Origin: Chlamydiales bacterium
Lineage (GTDB): Bacteria; Chlamydiota; Chlamydiia; Chlamydiales; Criblamydiaceae
Length of the DNA stretch: 64,000 nucleotides
Assembly: GCA_024233575.1 (NCBI GenBank)
Contig: JACKPN010000002.1
Coordinates: 186,001 to 250,000, forward strand
Reading direction: 5' to 3'
In this document: one piece after another, positions 35,184-42,957 of the stretch
Numbering within the stretch: position 1 is the stretch's first letter
How the letters are laid out: each line of letters begins with the position of its first letter
The notes under the pieces: generated by a model
The model's input: only the letters and a program-made list of their open reading frames with translations
What the model was told of the DNA's origin: nothing
Databases searched by the model: none
Program-made: the position numbers and the translations under genes

Positions 35184-36002
35184 ATGAAAAAGCTGACGAG
35201 CCTTCTGATGCTGACACTGGCGATGACAGTCATGGTCAACGCTCCACTGAAAGCAGAGGAAAATCAGACTACGCAAACGGAAGAGACAAACAAAGCCGGC
35301 GAAATGCACCGTTCGATCACAAAGGCCGATGAGATGATCGCGGCAGGTGAAGAAGATCACGTTCCTGTAGGTTCACGTACTGTAAGCTTAGTTGAACATG
35401 TCGCTATTCAGGAAGAGAGAGCGCAGCGCGCACAAGAAGCGGCTGAAGAGAAAAATGGCGGCGAAGAGGTCTCCGTTGTCGATAGCGAAGATGATGAAGA
35501 CGTAATTGCTGCAAAAGTTTACCGTACTTCGCATAATGGCGTATACTTCCAGCCGACAGCAGTGTCTCCTGATGGAAGAAGCGTGACATTGCAAGACGGC
35601 TCTTGCTGGGCAATCGCAAGCAGCGATGCATATAAGACTCATGACTGGTTAGCTAGCGATACCGTTCTGATTTTCCCTAGCCACAGCTGGTTCTCTAACT
35701 ACCAATATGTGCTTCTTAATCAACAGACAGGAAGAACTTGCAAAGCAAATCTCACGCTTGGACCTCTGTACAATGGCGTCCACACGCATTGGGTCGTCGC
35801 TGTTGATTATCTAACGCGTGAAATTGTCCTTGAAGACGGCTCCTACTGGAAGATCGCCGGTGGTGACAACAAGACACTGAACAAGTGGCTTGTCAATGAT
35901 ACAGTCATGGTCGGCATCAATGACACCTGGCTCTCCAGCTATCCTAACATCTTGATCAACGTCAACATGCTCAACTATGTTGAAGCAGAGTGCCAAAACT
36001 AA
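35184..36002 (+). CDS. Exported protein with two copies of an unnamed beta-rich repeat (paralogue A)
   Basis: 272 residues. A clear signal peptide (KKLTSLLMLTLAMTVMVNAPLKA) is followed by an acidic, Glu-rich region (about 25-110) and two similar units: DGSCWAIASSDAYKTHDWLASDTV and DGSYWKIAGGDNKTLNKWLVNDTV. Each unit has the pattern DGSxWxI...(H/N)xWL-x-(S/N)DTV. The C-terminus NILINVNMLNYVEAEC is nearly identical in the paralogue at 36506. Cys residues occur in matching places and might form disulfides after export. Strong AAAAGGAAA Shine-Dalgarno. No known family; a surface or periplasmic role is inference. Confidence 0.75.
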   Translation: MKKLTSLLMLTLAMTVMVNAPLKAEENQTTQTEETNKAGEMHRSITKADEMIAAGEEDHVPVGSRTVSLVEHVAIQEERAQRAQEAAEEKNGGEEVSVVDSEDDEDVIAAKVYRTSHNGVYFQPTAVSPDGRSVTLQDGSCWAIASSDAYKTHDWLASDTVLIFPSHSWFSNYQYVLLNQQTGRTCKANLTLGPLYNGVHTHWVVAVDYLTREIVLEDGSYWKIAGGDNKTLNKWLVNDTVMVGINDTWLSSYPNILINVNMLNYVEAECQN

Positions 36003-36026
36003 CAACGAATACCAAAGGAAACGAAT

Positions 36027-36440
36027 ATGTCATATGCAAGAGTAGGGGGACATGAGATCCCCGGAGCAGGAAGGAATGATCCAAGACGTGAAATCGCAGC
36101 ACCGTTGCAAAATGAGGGCGTGACAATTGTCAATGATTCGATGCTGAGAGTTACGTGTGAGCGATGCCAGCGTCAATTCGAAATGACGTTTCAGCGAGGG
36201 GTTTCTATTGTTAGAGCACGTCATACATGTGGATGGGAGGGAAGAATTACAGTGCCGCTTGGGGAGTTTCCCCTTGCCCAGCAAAGTAATCGCGCTATGC
36301 CTAATCATGTTGTGACTAGGAATGCAATTCCAGCATCATCCCAGAGCAATCGCGGTATGAGTGGTCATGTTGTGACTGGGGAAGTTCCACTGTCACAACA
36401 GCAACAACCGCGCGGAAACGTCCGCCCCGGTCGTCGTTAA
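36027..36440 (+). CDS. Small Cys-containing protein between the two exported paralogues
   Basis: 137 residues, no signal peptide. A central C-x2-C (CERCQRQFEMTF) followed by HTCGWEG suggests a small zinc-ribbon-like unit. Two copies of SNR-x-M-x-x-HVVT (about 92-105 and 110-123) follow, then a Gln/Arg/Gly/Pro-rich tail. Strong AAAGGAAA Shine-Dalgarno. It lies 24 bases after the first exported paralogue and ends in a strong terminator, so it is probably co-transcribed with that gene. Function unknown. Confidence 0.7.
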   Translation: MSYARVGGHEIPGAGRNDPRREIAAPLQNEGVTIVNDSMLRVTCERCQRQFEMTFQRGVSIVRARHTCGWEGRITVPLGEFPLAQQSNRAMPNHVVTRNAIPASSQSNRGMSGHVVTGEVPLSQQQQPRGNVRPGRR

Positions 36441-36451
36441 ACTATCTCAAT

Positions 36452-36484
36452 ACAAGCAGCCGACTCCGGCTGCTTGTTTTTTTC
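36452..36484 (+). terminator. Intrinsic terminator
   Basis: An 11 bp perfect stem (36452-36462 with 36467-36477; ACAAGCAGCCG and its inverse) with a 4-base loop is followed by seven T. Ends the 35184-36440 unit; the next gene starts 22 bases later, so it must have its own promoter or rely on read-through. Confidence 0.9.
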
Positions 36485-36505
36485 AATAAACAAAAGGAAA
36501 CGGAA

Positions 36506-37177
36506 ATGAAAAAAATAATGAGCTTGCTTCTATCGTCGCTTGCGATGACGATGGCAGTTAACGGTTCTCTCGCAGCTGATGAAAATATCCCGGTAGGAAC
36601 ACGTCAGATGGAGTGGACCGATGAGATGCGTACTCAGGAAGAGATCGTTCAAAAAGAACGTGAAGAAATTGAGGAAGATGAGATGGTTGCTGCCGGCAAT
36701 TACTACTCTTCTCATGAAGGCGCTTACTACTCTCCGATTGCCGTGTCTTCGAATGGCGGTAGCGTAACCCTGCATGACGGTTCGTGCTGGACGATTAGAA
36801 GCTGGGACTCGCATAAAACTTTGGATTGGCTGACAAGCGATACGATCGTCATCCTGCCTAACTGGCCGCATTGGTCAACTTATCAGTTTAAACTTCACAA
36901 CGTTCAGACAGGCAAGACTTGCGAAGCTAACCTGACTTTGGGGCCAGTATATAATGGCGCATGCACTCACTGGATCGTTGCCATCGATTATACTTGGAGC
37001 GAAATAATCTTAGAAGATGGTTCCCGCTGGAAGATTTCAATTTTCGATGACTCCACTTTGAAGAAGTGGCTCATTAATGATACCGTCATGATCGGGAATA
37101 ATGATTCGTTCATGCGTCCGAACATCCTTATCAATGTGAATATGCTCAATTATGTTGAAGCAGAATGCACAAACTAA
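36506..37177 (+). CDS. Exported protein with two copies of an unnamed beta-rich repeat (paralogue B)
   Basis: 223 residues. Signal peptide KKIMSLLLSSLAMTMAVNGSLAA, a short acidic region, then the same two units as at 35184: DGSCWTIRSWDSHKTLDWLTSDTI and DGSRWKISIFDDSTLKKWLINDTV, with the same C-terminal NILINVNMLNYVEAEC. It is shorter than paralogue A only in the acidic spacer. Strong Shine-Dalgarno AAAGGAAACGG. A bidirectional terminator follows. Confidence 0.75.
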   Translation: MKKIMSLLLSSLAMTMAVNGSLAADENIPVGTRQMEWTDEMRTQEEIVQKEREEIEEDEMVAAGNYYSSHEGAYYSPIAVSSNGGSVTLHDGSCWTIRSWDSHKTLDWLTSDTIVILPNWPHWSTYQFKLHNVQTGKTCEANLTLGPVYNGACTHWIVAIDYTWSEIILEDGSRWKISIFDDSTLKKWLINDTVMIGNNDSFMRPNILINVNMLNYVEAECTN

Positions 37178-37185
37178 CAATGATG

Positions 37186-37211
37186 AAAAGCAGTCGGTAC
37201 CGACTGCTTTT
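37186..37211. terminator. Bidirectional intrinsic terminator
   Basis: AAAAGCAGTCG (37186-37196) and CGACTGCTTTT (37201-37211) form an 11 bp perfect stem with a 4-base loop; A and T runs flank it on both sides. It serves both the plus-strand exported protein and the minus-strand LOG gene. Confidence 0.88.
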
Positions 37212-37214
37212 CTC

Positions 37215-37895
37215 TTAGAAGTTTTTTTCGATATGCGCTTGCTGATAGTGGCGTTCGATTCCTTCTGCCACCTTGCAAGGATCGTCAGTGATGGTGATAA
37301 GATGCAGATCGTCTTCAGAAATGCAGCCGTGTTCTAAAGCCGTTTTCTTGATCCAGTCGATCAATCCCTCCCAATAGGAAGAACCCATTAGGTAGATAGG
37401 GAAAGATTCGATTTTCTTAGTCTGTATTAGTGTTAATGCCTCAAATAGCTCGTCCAGGGTGCCGAATCCTCCGGGAAGGAATACATAACCTTGGGCATAA
37501 CGAATAAACATCACTTTGCGCACAAAGAAGTAGCGGAACCGTAGGCGGTAGCGGGGGTCGATAAAAGCGTTAGGCTCGTCTTCAAAAGGGAGATCGACGC
37601 TCAGCCCACATGAGGAGCCTTTTACTTGCTGGGCGCCTTTGTTTGCGGCTTCCATGATACCGGGACCGCCACCTGTGATGACAGCAAACCCTTTCTCTGC
37701 TATGCAGCGGGCGACTTCTTTCCCAAGCTCATACTCAGGACTGCCTTCGTGCAGTCTGGCAGAGCCGAAGATCGATACCGACGGCCCAAGGGCAGTCATG
37801 GTTTCAAAGCCGTCGACGAACTCGGAGATGATGCGGAACACCTTCCATGAGTCAATGGCCAGCAAACGTTTAGCGGTTTCATCAGGTAGCTTCAT
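37215..37895 (-). CDS. LOG family protein (Rossmann-fold nucleotide hydrolase-like)
   Basis: 226 residues. It has the two family motifs: GGGPGIMEAANKGA and LPGGFGTLDELFEALT (PGGxGTxxE). Characterised LOG proteins release cytokinin-like bases from nucleotide 5'-monophosphates; bacterial ones were often misnamed lysine decarboxylase. The true substrate here is unknown; nucleotide salvage or stress roles are usual guesses. Confidence 0.9.
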   Translation of the reverse strand: MKLPDETAKRLLAIDSWKVFRIISEFVDGFETMTALGPSVSIFGSARLHEGSPEYELGKEVARCIAEKGFAVITGGGPGIMEAANKGAQQVKGSSCGLSVDLPFEDEPNAFIDPRYRLRFRYFFVRKVMFIRYAQGYVFLPGGFGTLDELFEALTLIQTKKIESFPIYLMGSSYWEGLIDWIKKTALEHGCISEDDLHLITITDDPCKVAEGIERHYQQAHIEKNF

Positions 37896-37957
37896 TATTT
37901 CTAGTTAGCATGTGCCCGGAAGTTTTTCAATAGATCTTATTATCGATAATCTAAGGA

Positions 37958-37982
37958 GAGTGTCATAAAACACCTGACACTC
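37958..37982. promoter_or_regulatory. Intergenic hairpin between queG and the LOG gene
   Basis: GAGTGTCA (37958-37965) and TGACACTC (37975-37982) form a perfect 8 bp stem, loop 9 bases. No T-run follows on the minus strand, so it is more likely an RNA-stability element or protein site than a terminator. Confidence 0.4.
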
Positions 37983-38009
37983 AGAGGGATAGATGTAAAT
38001 GGGTCGGTG

Positions 38010-38933
38010 TCAATTGAAAAGTTGAAAGTTTTTTTTAAGGCGCTCGATGCCTTGTCGTTGGAGAGGAGTGCCGTGAAGAGTATCAGGATCTTCTTCAAGC
38101 TTGATAAGATCATCCAAAGTGAGATACGCGCCGATTCCTCTATCGGAAGTGAAGTCTCCTGTTAGGAGAGGCTCTTTGCGGACATTGTGCGGACAGGAGT
38201 CCTGGCAAATGTCGCAGCCAAAGAGATACCCGGGATTCTTTTTCTTGATCTCTTCGGGAATCTCTTCCTTTGATTCGATCAGATGGTAAGAAAGGCATTT
38301 TGTGGCATCAAGACGGTAAGGGGAGATCAATGCTCCTGTAGGGCAAGCGTCAAGACAGCGTGTGCAGGATCCACAACGGGGCAAGCGAGGCATCGACAGA
38401 GGTTCAGGGAGCTCGATAGTGGTAAATAGTCCTGAGAGTAAAGTGAATGTACCGAAACGGCGATGGATCAGTAGGGTGTTTTTTCCAAACCATCCTAGTC
38501 CTGCTCGTACCGCAAGAGCCTTTTCAAGGACAGGTGCCGAATCGCTGAAACCTTTCGCTATTCCTGTTTGTCCCGTACGTTCTTCTAGCCATCGGATGAA
38601 TTTTTTTAAGCGGCGGTAATGGACATTGTGGTATTTGCGACCGCGAGCGTAAGAAGCGATCAGTCCTGCCCCTTTCTTGAACGGGTGCGGCTGTTGCTTG
38701 TAGTAGCTGACGAAAACGATCGCTGACTTAGCGCCGGGAAGCAGCGTCTGTGGAGCGCAGCGCATCTGATTTTCCATGTAATGGAGGTCGCCGTGGTAGT
38801 TGTTCTTCAGCCAATCGCGGTATGCGGCGATATCTTCCTCAGGCACCTCAGCTTGTGTGATGCCCATATCATCCCAACCCAGTTCCTGAGCCTTTTCCAT
38901 TAGCTCGTCGTAGGTGAGATCGCTTCCGCTCAT
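38010..38933 (-). CDS. queG: Epoxyqueuosine reductase QueG, short form
   Basis: 307 residues. The last step of queuosine synthesis in tRNA, using cobalamin and two 4Fe-4S clusters. Two ferredoxin-type motifs are visible: CGSCTRCLDACPTG and CDICQDSCPHN. The N-terminal GITQAEVPEE and LLPGAKSAIVF segments match the cobalamin-binding part. E. coli QueG is about 380 residues; this one lacks the C-terminal helical repeat extension. It overlaps the stop of the YitT-like gene by ATGA. Its cobalamin need fits the cobalamin adenosyltransferase at 48966. Confidence 0.9.
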   Translation of the reverse strand: MSGSDLTYDELMEKAQELGWDDMGITQAEVPEEDIAAYRDWLKNNYHGDLHYMENQMRCAPQTLLPGAKSAIVFVSYYKQQPHPFKKGAGLIASYARGRKYHNVHYRRLKKFIRWLEERTGQTGIAKGFSDSAPVLEKALAVRAGLGWFGKNTLLIHRRFGTFTLLSGLFTTIELPEPLSMPRLPRCGSCTRCLDACPTGALISPYRLDATKCLSYHLIESKEEIPEEIKKKNPGYLFGCDICQDSCPHNVRKEPLLTGDFTSDRGIGAYLTLDDLIKLEEDPDTLHGTPLQRQGIERLKKNFQLFN

Positions 38934-39874
38934 GACCGTGCTTTTTTCTTTTTGAAAAATTGCTTATACAGTTGTGCGACGCTAGTTTTCTTTCTGAGCA
39001 TGCCGCCATGGTTATTGCCATAGGCAACTTCATGAAGGTTCTCAATAGCGATGAATGCTTCGGGGTCGATCACATGGATCAACTCTTTTACTTCGGCCAG
39101 TTGCAGACGTTCTGCGATGATATACAAGATCTCGCGCTCATCGCCTGAGTAGCCGCCCCTGCCGTACATGATGGTCAACCCTAAACCTAGTTGATGCATA
39201 ATAGCTTCGGCAACTTCTTTGGATTTTTGCGATACCACCATGATTGATTTGGTTTCGTCGAGACCAACGATGACAGAGTCCATTACTTTGATGACGACCA
39301 TATAAGTAATCATCGAAAGGAGCGGAGGGTGCCAGTCGCGGAAAACAAAGCCGGCAGCGCCGAAAATAAAAATATTGCAGACAAGAACGACTTGTCCGAC
39401 GGTAAAGCCTGTGCGTTTACTGACGATAATGCCCATGATCTCTGTACCGTCAAGGCAGCCGCCATAGCGGATGATCATGCCAAGTCCAATGCCGAGAATA
39501 GCGCCGCCGATCACAACAACTTCTAAGCTTTCCCCATGGAATTCCATCGGCATCACTTGATGGATGAAGATCATTGACCCGGCAAAGAAAAAGATGGCGA
39601 AAAGAAAATGGACCACAAATACCTTGCCGATGTTCTTATAAGCAAGGTAGATAAAAGGGGCGTTAAAGAGGATCAGGAAATAGGGGATCAGCGTTTTAGT
39701 GGTCATGCTGCCAAAAATCATCGATACGCCGACAATGCCGCCGTCGATCAAATTATTGGGAATCAAGAAGACGTCAATAGAGAAAGCGGCAAGGAATGCT
39801 CCGACTGCCATGCTGAAATACATAAAGAGTTGCGTCATTAAAGACTTGGCAGGTTGCTGATTTGCTACTTGCAT
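38930..39874 (-). CDS. YitT family membrane protein
   Basis: 314 residues. Five or so membrane segments fill residues 20-200, including GGIVGVSMIFG, GLGMIIRYGGCLDGTEIMGIIVSKRTGF, followed by a C-terminal soluble DUF2179-type domain (about 215-295, GRGGYSGDEREILYIIAERLQL). These two parts together define the YitT family of unknown transport or signalling function. Start at 39874 has GGAG eight bases upstream; the longer frame to 39889 lacks support. Translationally coupled to queG. Confidence 0.88.
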   Translation of the reverse strand: MQVANQQPAKSLMTQLFMYFSMAVGAFLAAFSIDVFLIPNNLIDGGIVGVSMIFGSMTTKTLIPYFLILFNAPFIYLAYKNIGKVFVVHFLFAIFFFAGSMIFIHQVMPMEFHGESLEVVVIGGAILGIGLGMIIRYGGCLDGTEIMGIIVSKRTGFTVGQVVLVCNIFIFGAAGFVFRDWHPPLLSMITYMVVIKVMDSVIVGLDETKSIMVVSQKSKEVAEAIMHQLGLGLTIMYGRGGYSGDEREILYIIAERLQLAEVKELIHVIDPEAFIAIENLHEVAYGNNHGGMLRKKTSVAQLYKQFFKKKKARS

Positions 39875-39945
39875 AAGATTCTCCTGCAAAAAGGGCTAAG
39901 TATTAAGTATCTACAGGGAGGGTATGTTTGTAAAGGGAAAAAGAA

Positions 39946-40019
39946 CGCGAGAGACGGGATTTGAACCCGCAACTTCCGGCGTGACAGGCCGGTGCTCTAA
40001 CCAATTGAACTACTCCCGC
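39946..40019 (-). tRNA. tRNA-Asp (anticodon GUC)
   Basis: The minus strand folds as a complete cloverleaf: acceptor GCGGGAG/CTCTCGC (one G-U), D-arm with GGTTAGAGC, anticodon loop CTGTCAC (GTC), T-arm GGGTTCAAATCCC, discriminator G. No encoded CCA. Confidence 0.95.
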
Positions 40020-40039
40020 AAAGGTTTTTTTCATATGTC

Positions 40040-40112
40040 TGGGCGCAACAGGATTTGAACCTATGACCGCCTGTGTGTAAAACAGGTGCTCTACCAGCTG
40101 AGCTATACGCCC
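40040..40112 (-). tRNA. tRNA-Val (anticodon UAC)
   Basis: Minus strand cloverleaf: acceptor GGGCGTA/TGCGCCC (one mismatch-like pair), D-arm with GGTAGAGC, anticodon stem CCTGT/ACAGG around TTTACAC (TAC), T-arm AGGTTCAAATCCT, discriminator A. It lies 20 bases upstream of tRNA-Asp on the same strand, and the pair is probably one transcript. Confidence 0.95.
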
Positions 40113-40226
40113 TTGCAAATGAAGGTATAACGATACCCGTAATCTGTTTTTCTTACAAGAGGAAAGTGTAAAATTTTGGGGATAGAGAAAAAAGATGTTG
40201 AAAAAGAGAGGGTTACGAAACGGTTG

Positions 40227-40661
40227 TTAGTGCAGAGGAAGCCACTTCTCGTTGATATTGAAACGTTTGTTGATATGGCGATCTCGTTCTTCCTCAATCA
40301 GCTTGTCATCCTCTAAATTGGGATAAAGCTCTTTGACCAGCTTCCCTGTCCTGCCCTTGATCTTTTCCAGTTGCTGCCATGACTCCTGATCAAGGGATTC
40401 TGGGTGTTCTAACTGGTTTAAGATCTGCTCTTGCTTCAAATTAAGCTTCGAGAAGATCTTGCTATCTTTTTTGCGCAGGCGCAAAAAATCGGTTTTTAAG
40501 CTTAAAATAAGCTTTTTTTGATCGTGAGAGAGCTTCGGCGCGCTGCCTTTTTGACCGATGCCTGCGGCGATGTCTGCAAGCTCGCAGAGACGCTCTACCT
40601 TCATCTTTTGGAGTCCGGCAGCAAGGATCTCTTCGACTTTTGTGAAATTGGTTTTAGCCAT
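40227..40661 (-). CDS. Small helical protein, function unknown
   Basis: 144 residues, very rich in Lys, Glu and Leu, without Cys clusters or membrane segments. Predicted all-helical, with a coiled-coil-like stretch from about residue 45 to 115. No known motif. It is divergent from sthA across a 95-base spacer that contains a perfect 10 bp inverted repeat. Confidence 0.55.
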   Translation of the reverse strand: MAKTNFTKVEEILAAGLQKMKVERLCELADIAAGIGQKGSAPKLSHDQKKLILSLKTDFLRLRKKDSKIFSKLNLKQEQILNQLEHPESLDQESWQQLEKIKGRTGKLVKELYPNLEDDKLIEEERDRHINKRFNINEKWLPLH

Positions 40662-40683
40662 AATATCCGAATCCCTCTAAATA

Positions 40684-40709
40684 ATATTTTACCAAGATAG
40701 GTAAAATAT
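40684..40709. promoter_or_regulatory. Perfect 10 bp inverted repeat in a divergent promoter region
   Basis: ATATTTTACC (40684-40693) and GGTAAAATAT (40700-40709) are exact inverses with a 6-base spacer, midway between the starts of the helical protein (minus) and sthA (plus). Symmetric position and spacing suit a dimeric regulator or shared promoter elements (GGTAAAATAT contains a -10-like TAAAAT on either strand). Confidence 0.5.
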
Positions 40710-40756
40710 GGCAATCTGAAGGCAGAGAGCGCAAAAGTAATAGGATTTAAGCAGTT

Positions 40757-42157
40757 ATGGAAGATGTGGAGGCTGATGTAGTCGTCATCGGAACTGGCCC
40801 TGCGGGACAGAAGGCTGCAATTCAGTGTGCGAAGCTTAATAAGCGTGTTGTCATTATCGAAAAAGGACTAGATCCCGGTGGTAATTGCCTCTATTCGGGA
40901 ACGATACCTTCCAAGTCCTTACGTGAAGCGATTATCGATCTAACCCGTTTCCATGAACGCCACTTTCTTGTCGATACCACCGATTTTGAGAAAGTGACCA
41001 TCAATGATCTGTATCAACGTCTGAATCGTACGATCGAAGAAGAAAGGCTGATGATCCATCGTCAGTTTAAGAAAAACAATATCCGCCTGATTCAGGGAAC
41101 TGCTCGTTTTGAGACGTCAAAAAAAGTAGTTGTCGTTGACGATAGCTACCGACTCTCATATCAGGTCTCTGCTGACAAGTTTATCATTGCTACAGGGTCT
41201 GTTCCGCGCAATCCGATCCATGTCCCTTTCGATAATGAAGTGATCCTTGATTCCACGCGGCTTCTTGGCATCGACAAGGTTCCCGATACCATGATTGTCC
41301 TTGGCGGCGGCATTATAGGCTCTGAGTACGCCAGTTTTTTTGCCGCCTTAGGGACCGAAGTGACTGTCTTCGACAAACGGGATCACCTCCTGCCGCTGCT
41401 CGACTCCGAGATAGGTATCCATTTGCAGACTGCATTGACCGACATCGGAATGAAGTTTGTCGGCGGGAAAAAACCAACCGAGATCAAAAGAGTTGGCGAT
41501 CGTGCGAAAGTCACCTTTGAAGATGGTGATTCAATGGAAGCAGACACGCTGTTGTTTTGCCTTGGGCGCCATGCTAATGTCGAGGGGCTGAATATTGAAT
41601 CCGCCGGACTTAATGTTAACGAGGAAGGCTACCTCGACGTTAACGAACTATTTCAAACGCGAGGACAGCCGCATATCTATGCTGTAGGCGACGTGATTGG
41701 CGCTCCAGCGCTGGCATCAACGAGCATGGAACAAGGACGTTTGGCGGCGCGTCATGCTTGTGGTGTCAAGACCCATCGTTTTCCAACTTTCTATCCTATC
41801 GGCATCTATACCATTCCGGAGATTTCCAGCTGCGGATATACCGAAGATGAACTAAAGGAGCTTGGCTTCCGCTATGAGGTGGGCCGCGCTTATTATTATG
41901 AAATCGCCCGCAGCCATATTGTCGGGACAAATCGCGGTCTGTTCAAAATTCTATTCCACGCTGAGACTTTAGAGATCCTTGGCATTCACATCATTGGCCG
42001 AGCAGCTACTGAAGTGATCCATATTGGTCAGGTTGCCGTTACGTTCAATGCGAAGATCGATTACTTTATCGATCACATCTTCAACTATCCAACGTATGCC
42101 GAAGGCTATAGAGTAGCGGCTTTGAATGGCATTAACAAAATCAAACACAGAATCTGA
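40757..42157 (+). CDS. sthA: Soluble pyridine nucleotide transhydrogenase
   Basis: 466 residues, flavoprotein disulfide reductase fold. FAD motif GTGPAGQKAAIQCAKL; then GGNCLYSGTIPSK, where only one Cys remains: the second redox Cys of lipoamide dehydrogenases is replaced, as is typical for SthA. NAD motif GGGIIGSEYASFFAALG and C-terminal NYPTYAEGYRVAA agree. It balances NADPH and NADH. The next gene starts 2 bases after its stop. Confidence 0.93.
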   Translation: MEDVEADVVVIGTGPAGQKAAIQCAKLNKRVVIIEKGLDPGGNCLYSGTIPSKSLREAIIDLTRFHERHFLVDTTDFEKVTINDLYQRLNRTIEEERLMIHRQFKKNNIRLIQGTARFETSKKVVVVDDSYRLSYQVSADKFIIATGSVPRNPIHVPFDNEVILDSTRLLGIDKVPDTMIVLGGGIIGSEYASFFAALGTEVTVFDKRDHLLPLLDSEIGIHLQTALTDIGMKFVGGKKPTEIKRVGDRAKVTFEDGDSMEADTLLFCLGRHANVEGLNIESAGLNVNEEGYLDVNELFQTRGQPHIYAVGDVIGAPALASTSMEQGRLAARHACGVKTHRFPTFYPIGIYTIPEISSCGYTEDELKELGFRYEVGRAYYYEIARSHIVGTNRGLFKILFHAETLEILGIHIIGRAATEVIHIGQVAVTFNAKIDYFIDHIFNYPTYAEGYRVAALNGINKIKHRI

Positions 42158-42159
42158 CG

Positions 42160-42612
42160 ATGGAAGGCGACGATCAAAAACATGAGCATCGTCCGGAGTT
42201 TATCTTCATCGAAGAAGATGAGAGCTATCAGGGGCACGGCGGAACACACAGTCAAGAATATTTTGAAAGCTTGAAGCAGTTGCAGGATAGATCGTTTCCT
42301 TTTTCGATGCGCCTGTTTATGATCGCTACAGCATTTGCTGTCTTGTTGTTCAACTGCATTGTTATTTTGCTTTTGTTGTTAAATGGTTTTGTAATCATTT
42401 GCTCTTTCGGCCTCGTTCAGCAGTTTGTTGAGACGGAAAAAAAATATTGGCGCTGGTTTCGCCGTCTTTGGGTCTTCTTTTTTGGGTTGATGGTTGCGGC
42501 ATTCAACCCTGTCTTTGGCATTGGCATCATCATGCTCTATTTCTTCACACAAGGGGACGATGTCAGCGACGAGCTGATGGGAAAGTTTGTTAAATCGCGT
42601 TTTAAGATGTGA
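42160..42612 (+). CDS. Small membrane protein downstream of sthA
   Basis: 150 residues. An acidic, His-rich N-terminal part (about 1-45) is followed by a hydrophobic core of two or three membrane segments (about 52-82, 100-130) and a short basic tail. It starts two bases after sthA, so it is probably co-translated. No family recognised. A long palindromic element begins just after its stop. Confidence 0.6.
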   Translation: MEGDDQKHEHRPEFIFIEEDESYQGHGGTHSQEYFESLKQLQDRSFPFSMRLFMIATAFAVLLFNCIVILLLLLNGFVIICSFGLVQQFVETEKKYWRWFRRLWVFFFGLMVAAFNPVFGIGIIMLYFFTQGDDVSDELMGKFVKSRFKM

Positions 42613-42619
42613 AGTCTTA

Positions 42620-42779
42620 TACCGAAAATGATTCAAGAATCGTTTTTTGGCAAAGAGAAATCCACCGCTATTGGAAGATCGTAAGTGCCTTAATATTCAA
42701 GGATATAAGGGCGCTTACGATCTTCCAATAGAGGCGTTTTCTCAAAGCCAAAATTCCGATTCTTGAACCTTTTTCGGTA
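42620..42779. repeat. 160 bp palindromic element (two ~73-base inverted arms)
   Basis: The left arm (42620 to about 42693) and the inverse of the right arm (about 42706 to 42779) agree at roughly 85 percent of positions, including the 17-base exact match CTATTGGAAGATCGTAA; about 12 bases separate them. Both ends read TACCGAAAA. As RNA or single-stranded DNA it would form one very long hairpin. No reading frame of note. It is the main content of the 345-base gap 42613-42957, and could end transcription of the sthA unit or be a mobile, MITE-like element. Confidence 0.8.
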
Positions 42780-42957
42780 TATATTAACTAAGTAAGTATT
42801 TGTTTCTTTGAAAAACTGATAAATTATCAAATAAAATGATAAAATATAGTTAAGGAAGGATAGTAAGCATCTCATAAATTTCATTCTCTTTGTTTCTGAT
42901 TTTCACTTTGACGTATCTCTAATTTTTGATGCTGCTTAAAATTCTCAAGGAGGAGTA
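42780..42957 (+). promoter_or_regulatory. AT-rich leader of the RhoGAP-like gene
   Basis: The rest of the gap is very AT-rich. It contains the 13-base palindrome TGATAAATTATCA (42817-42829) followed by a further ATGATAAAATATAG segment that can serve as -10 (TAAAATAT), and a GGAGGA Shine-Dalgarno just before the ATG at 42958. No other gene is visible here. Confidence 0.4.

Noticed and set aside
37215..37895. Lysine decarboxylase
   Set aside because: This is an old misannotation for proteins with PGGxGTxxE; the motifs indicate the LOG family.
42620..42779. Ordinary intrinsic terminator after the sthA unit
   Set aside because: The arms are about 73 bases each with no T-run at the base; it is far too long for a normal terminator, although it may still stop transcription.
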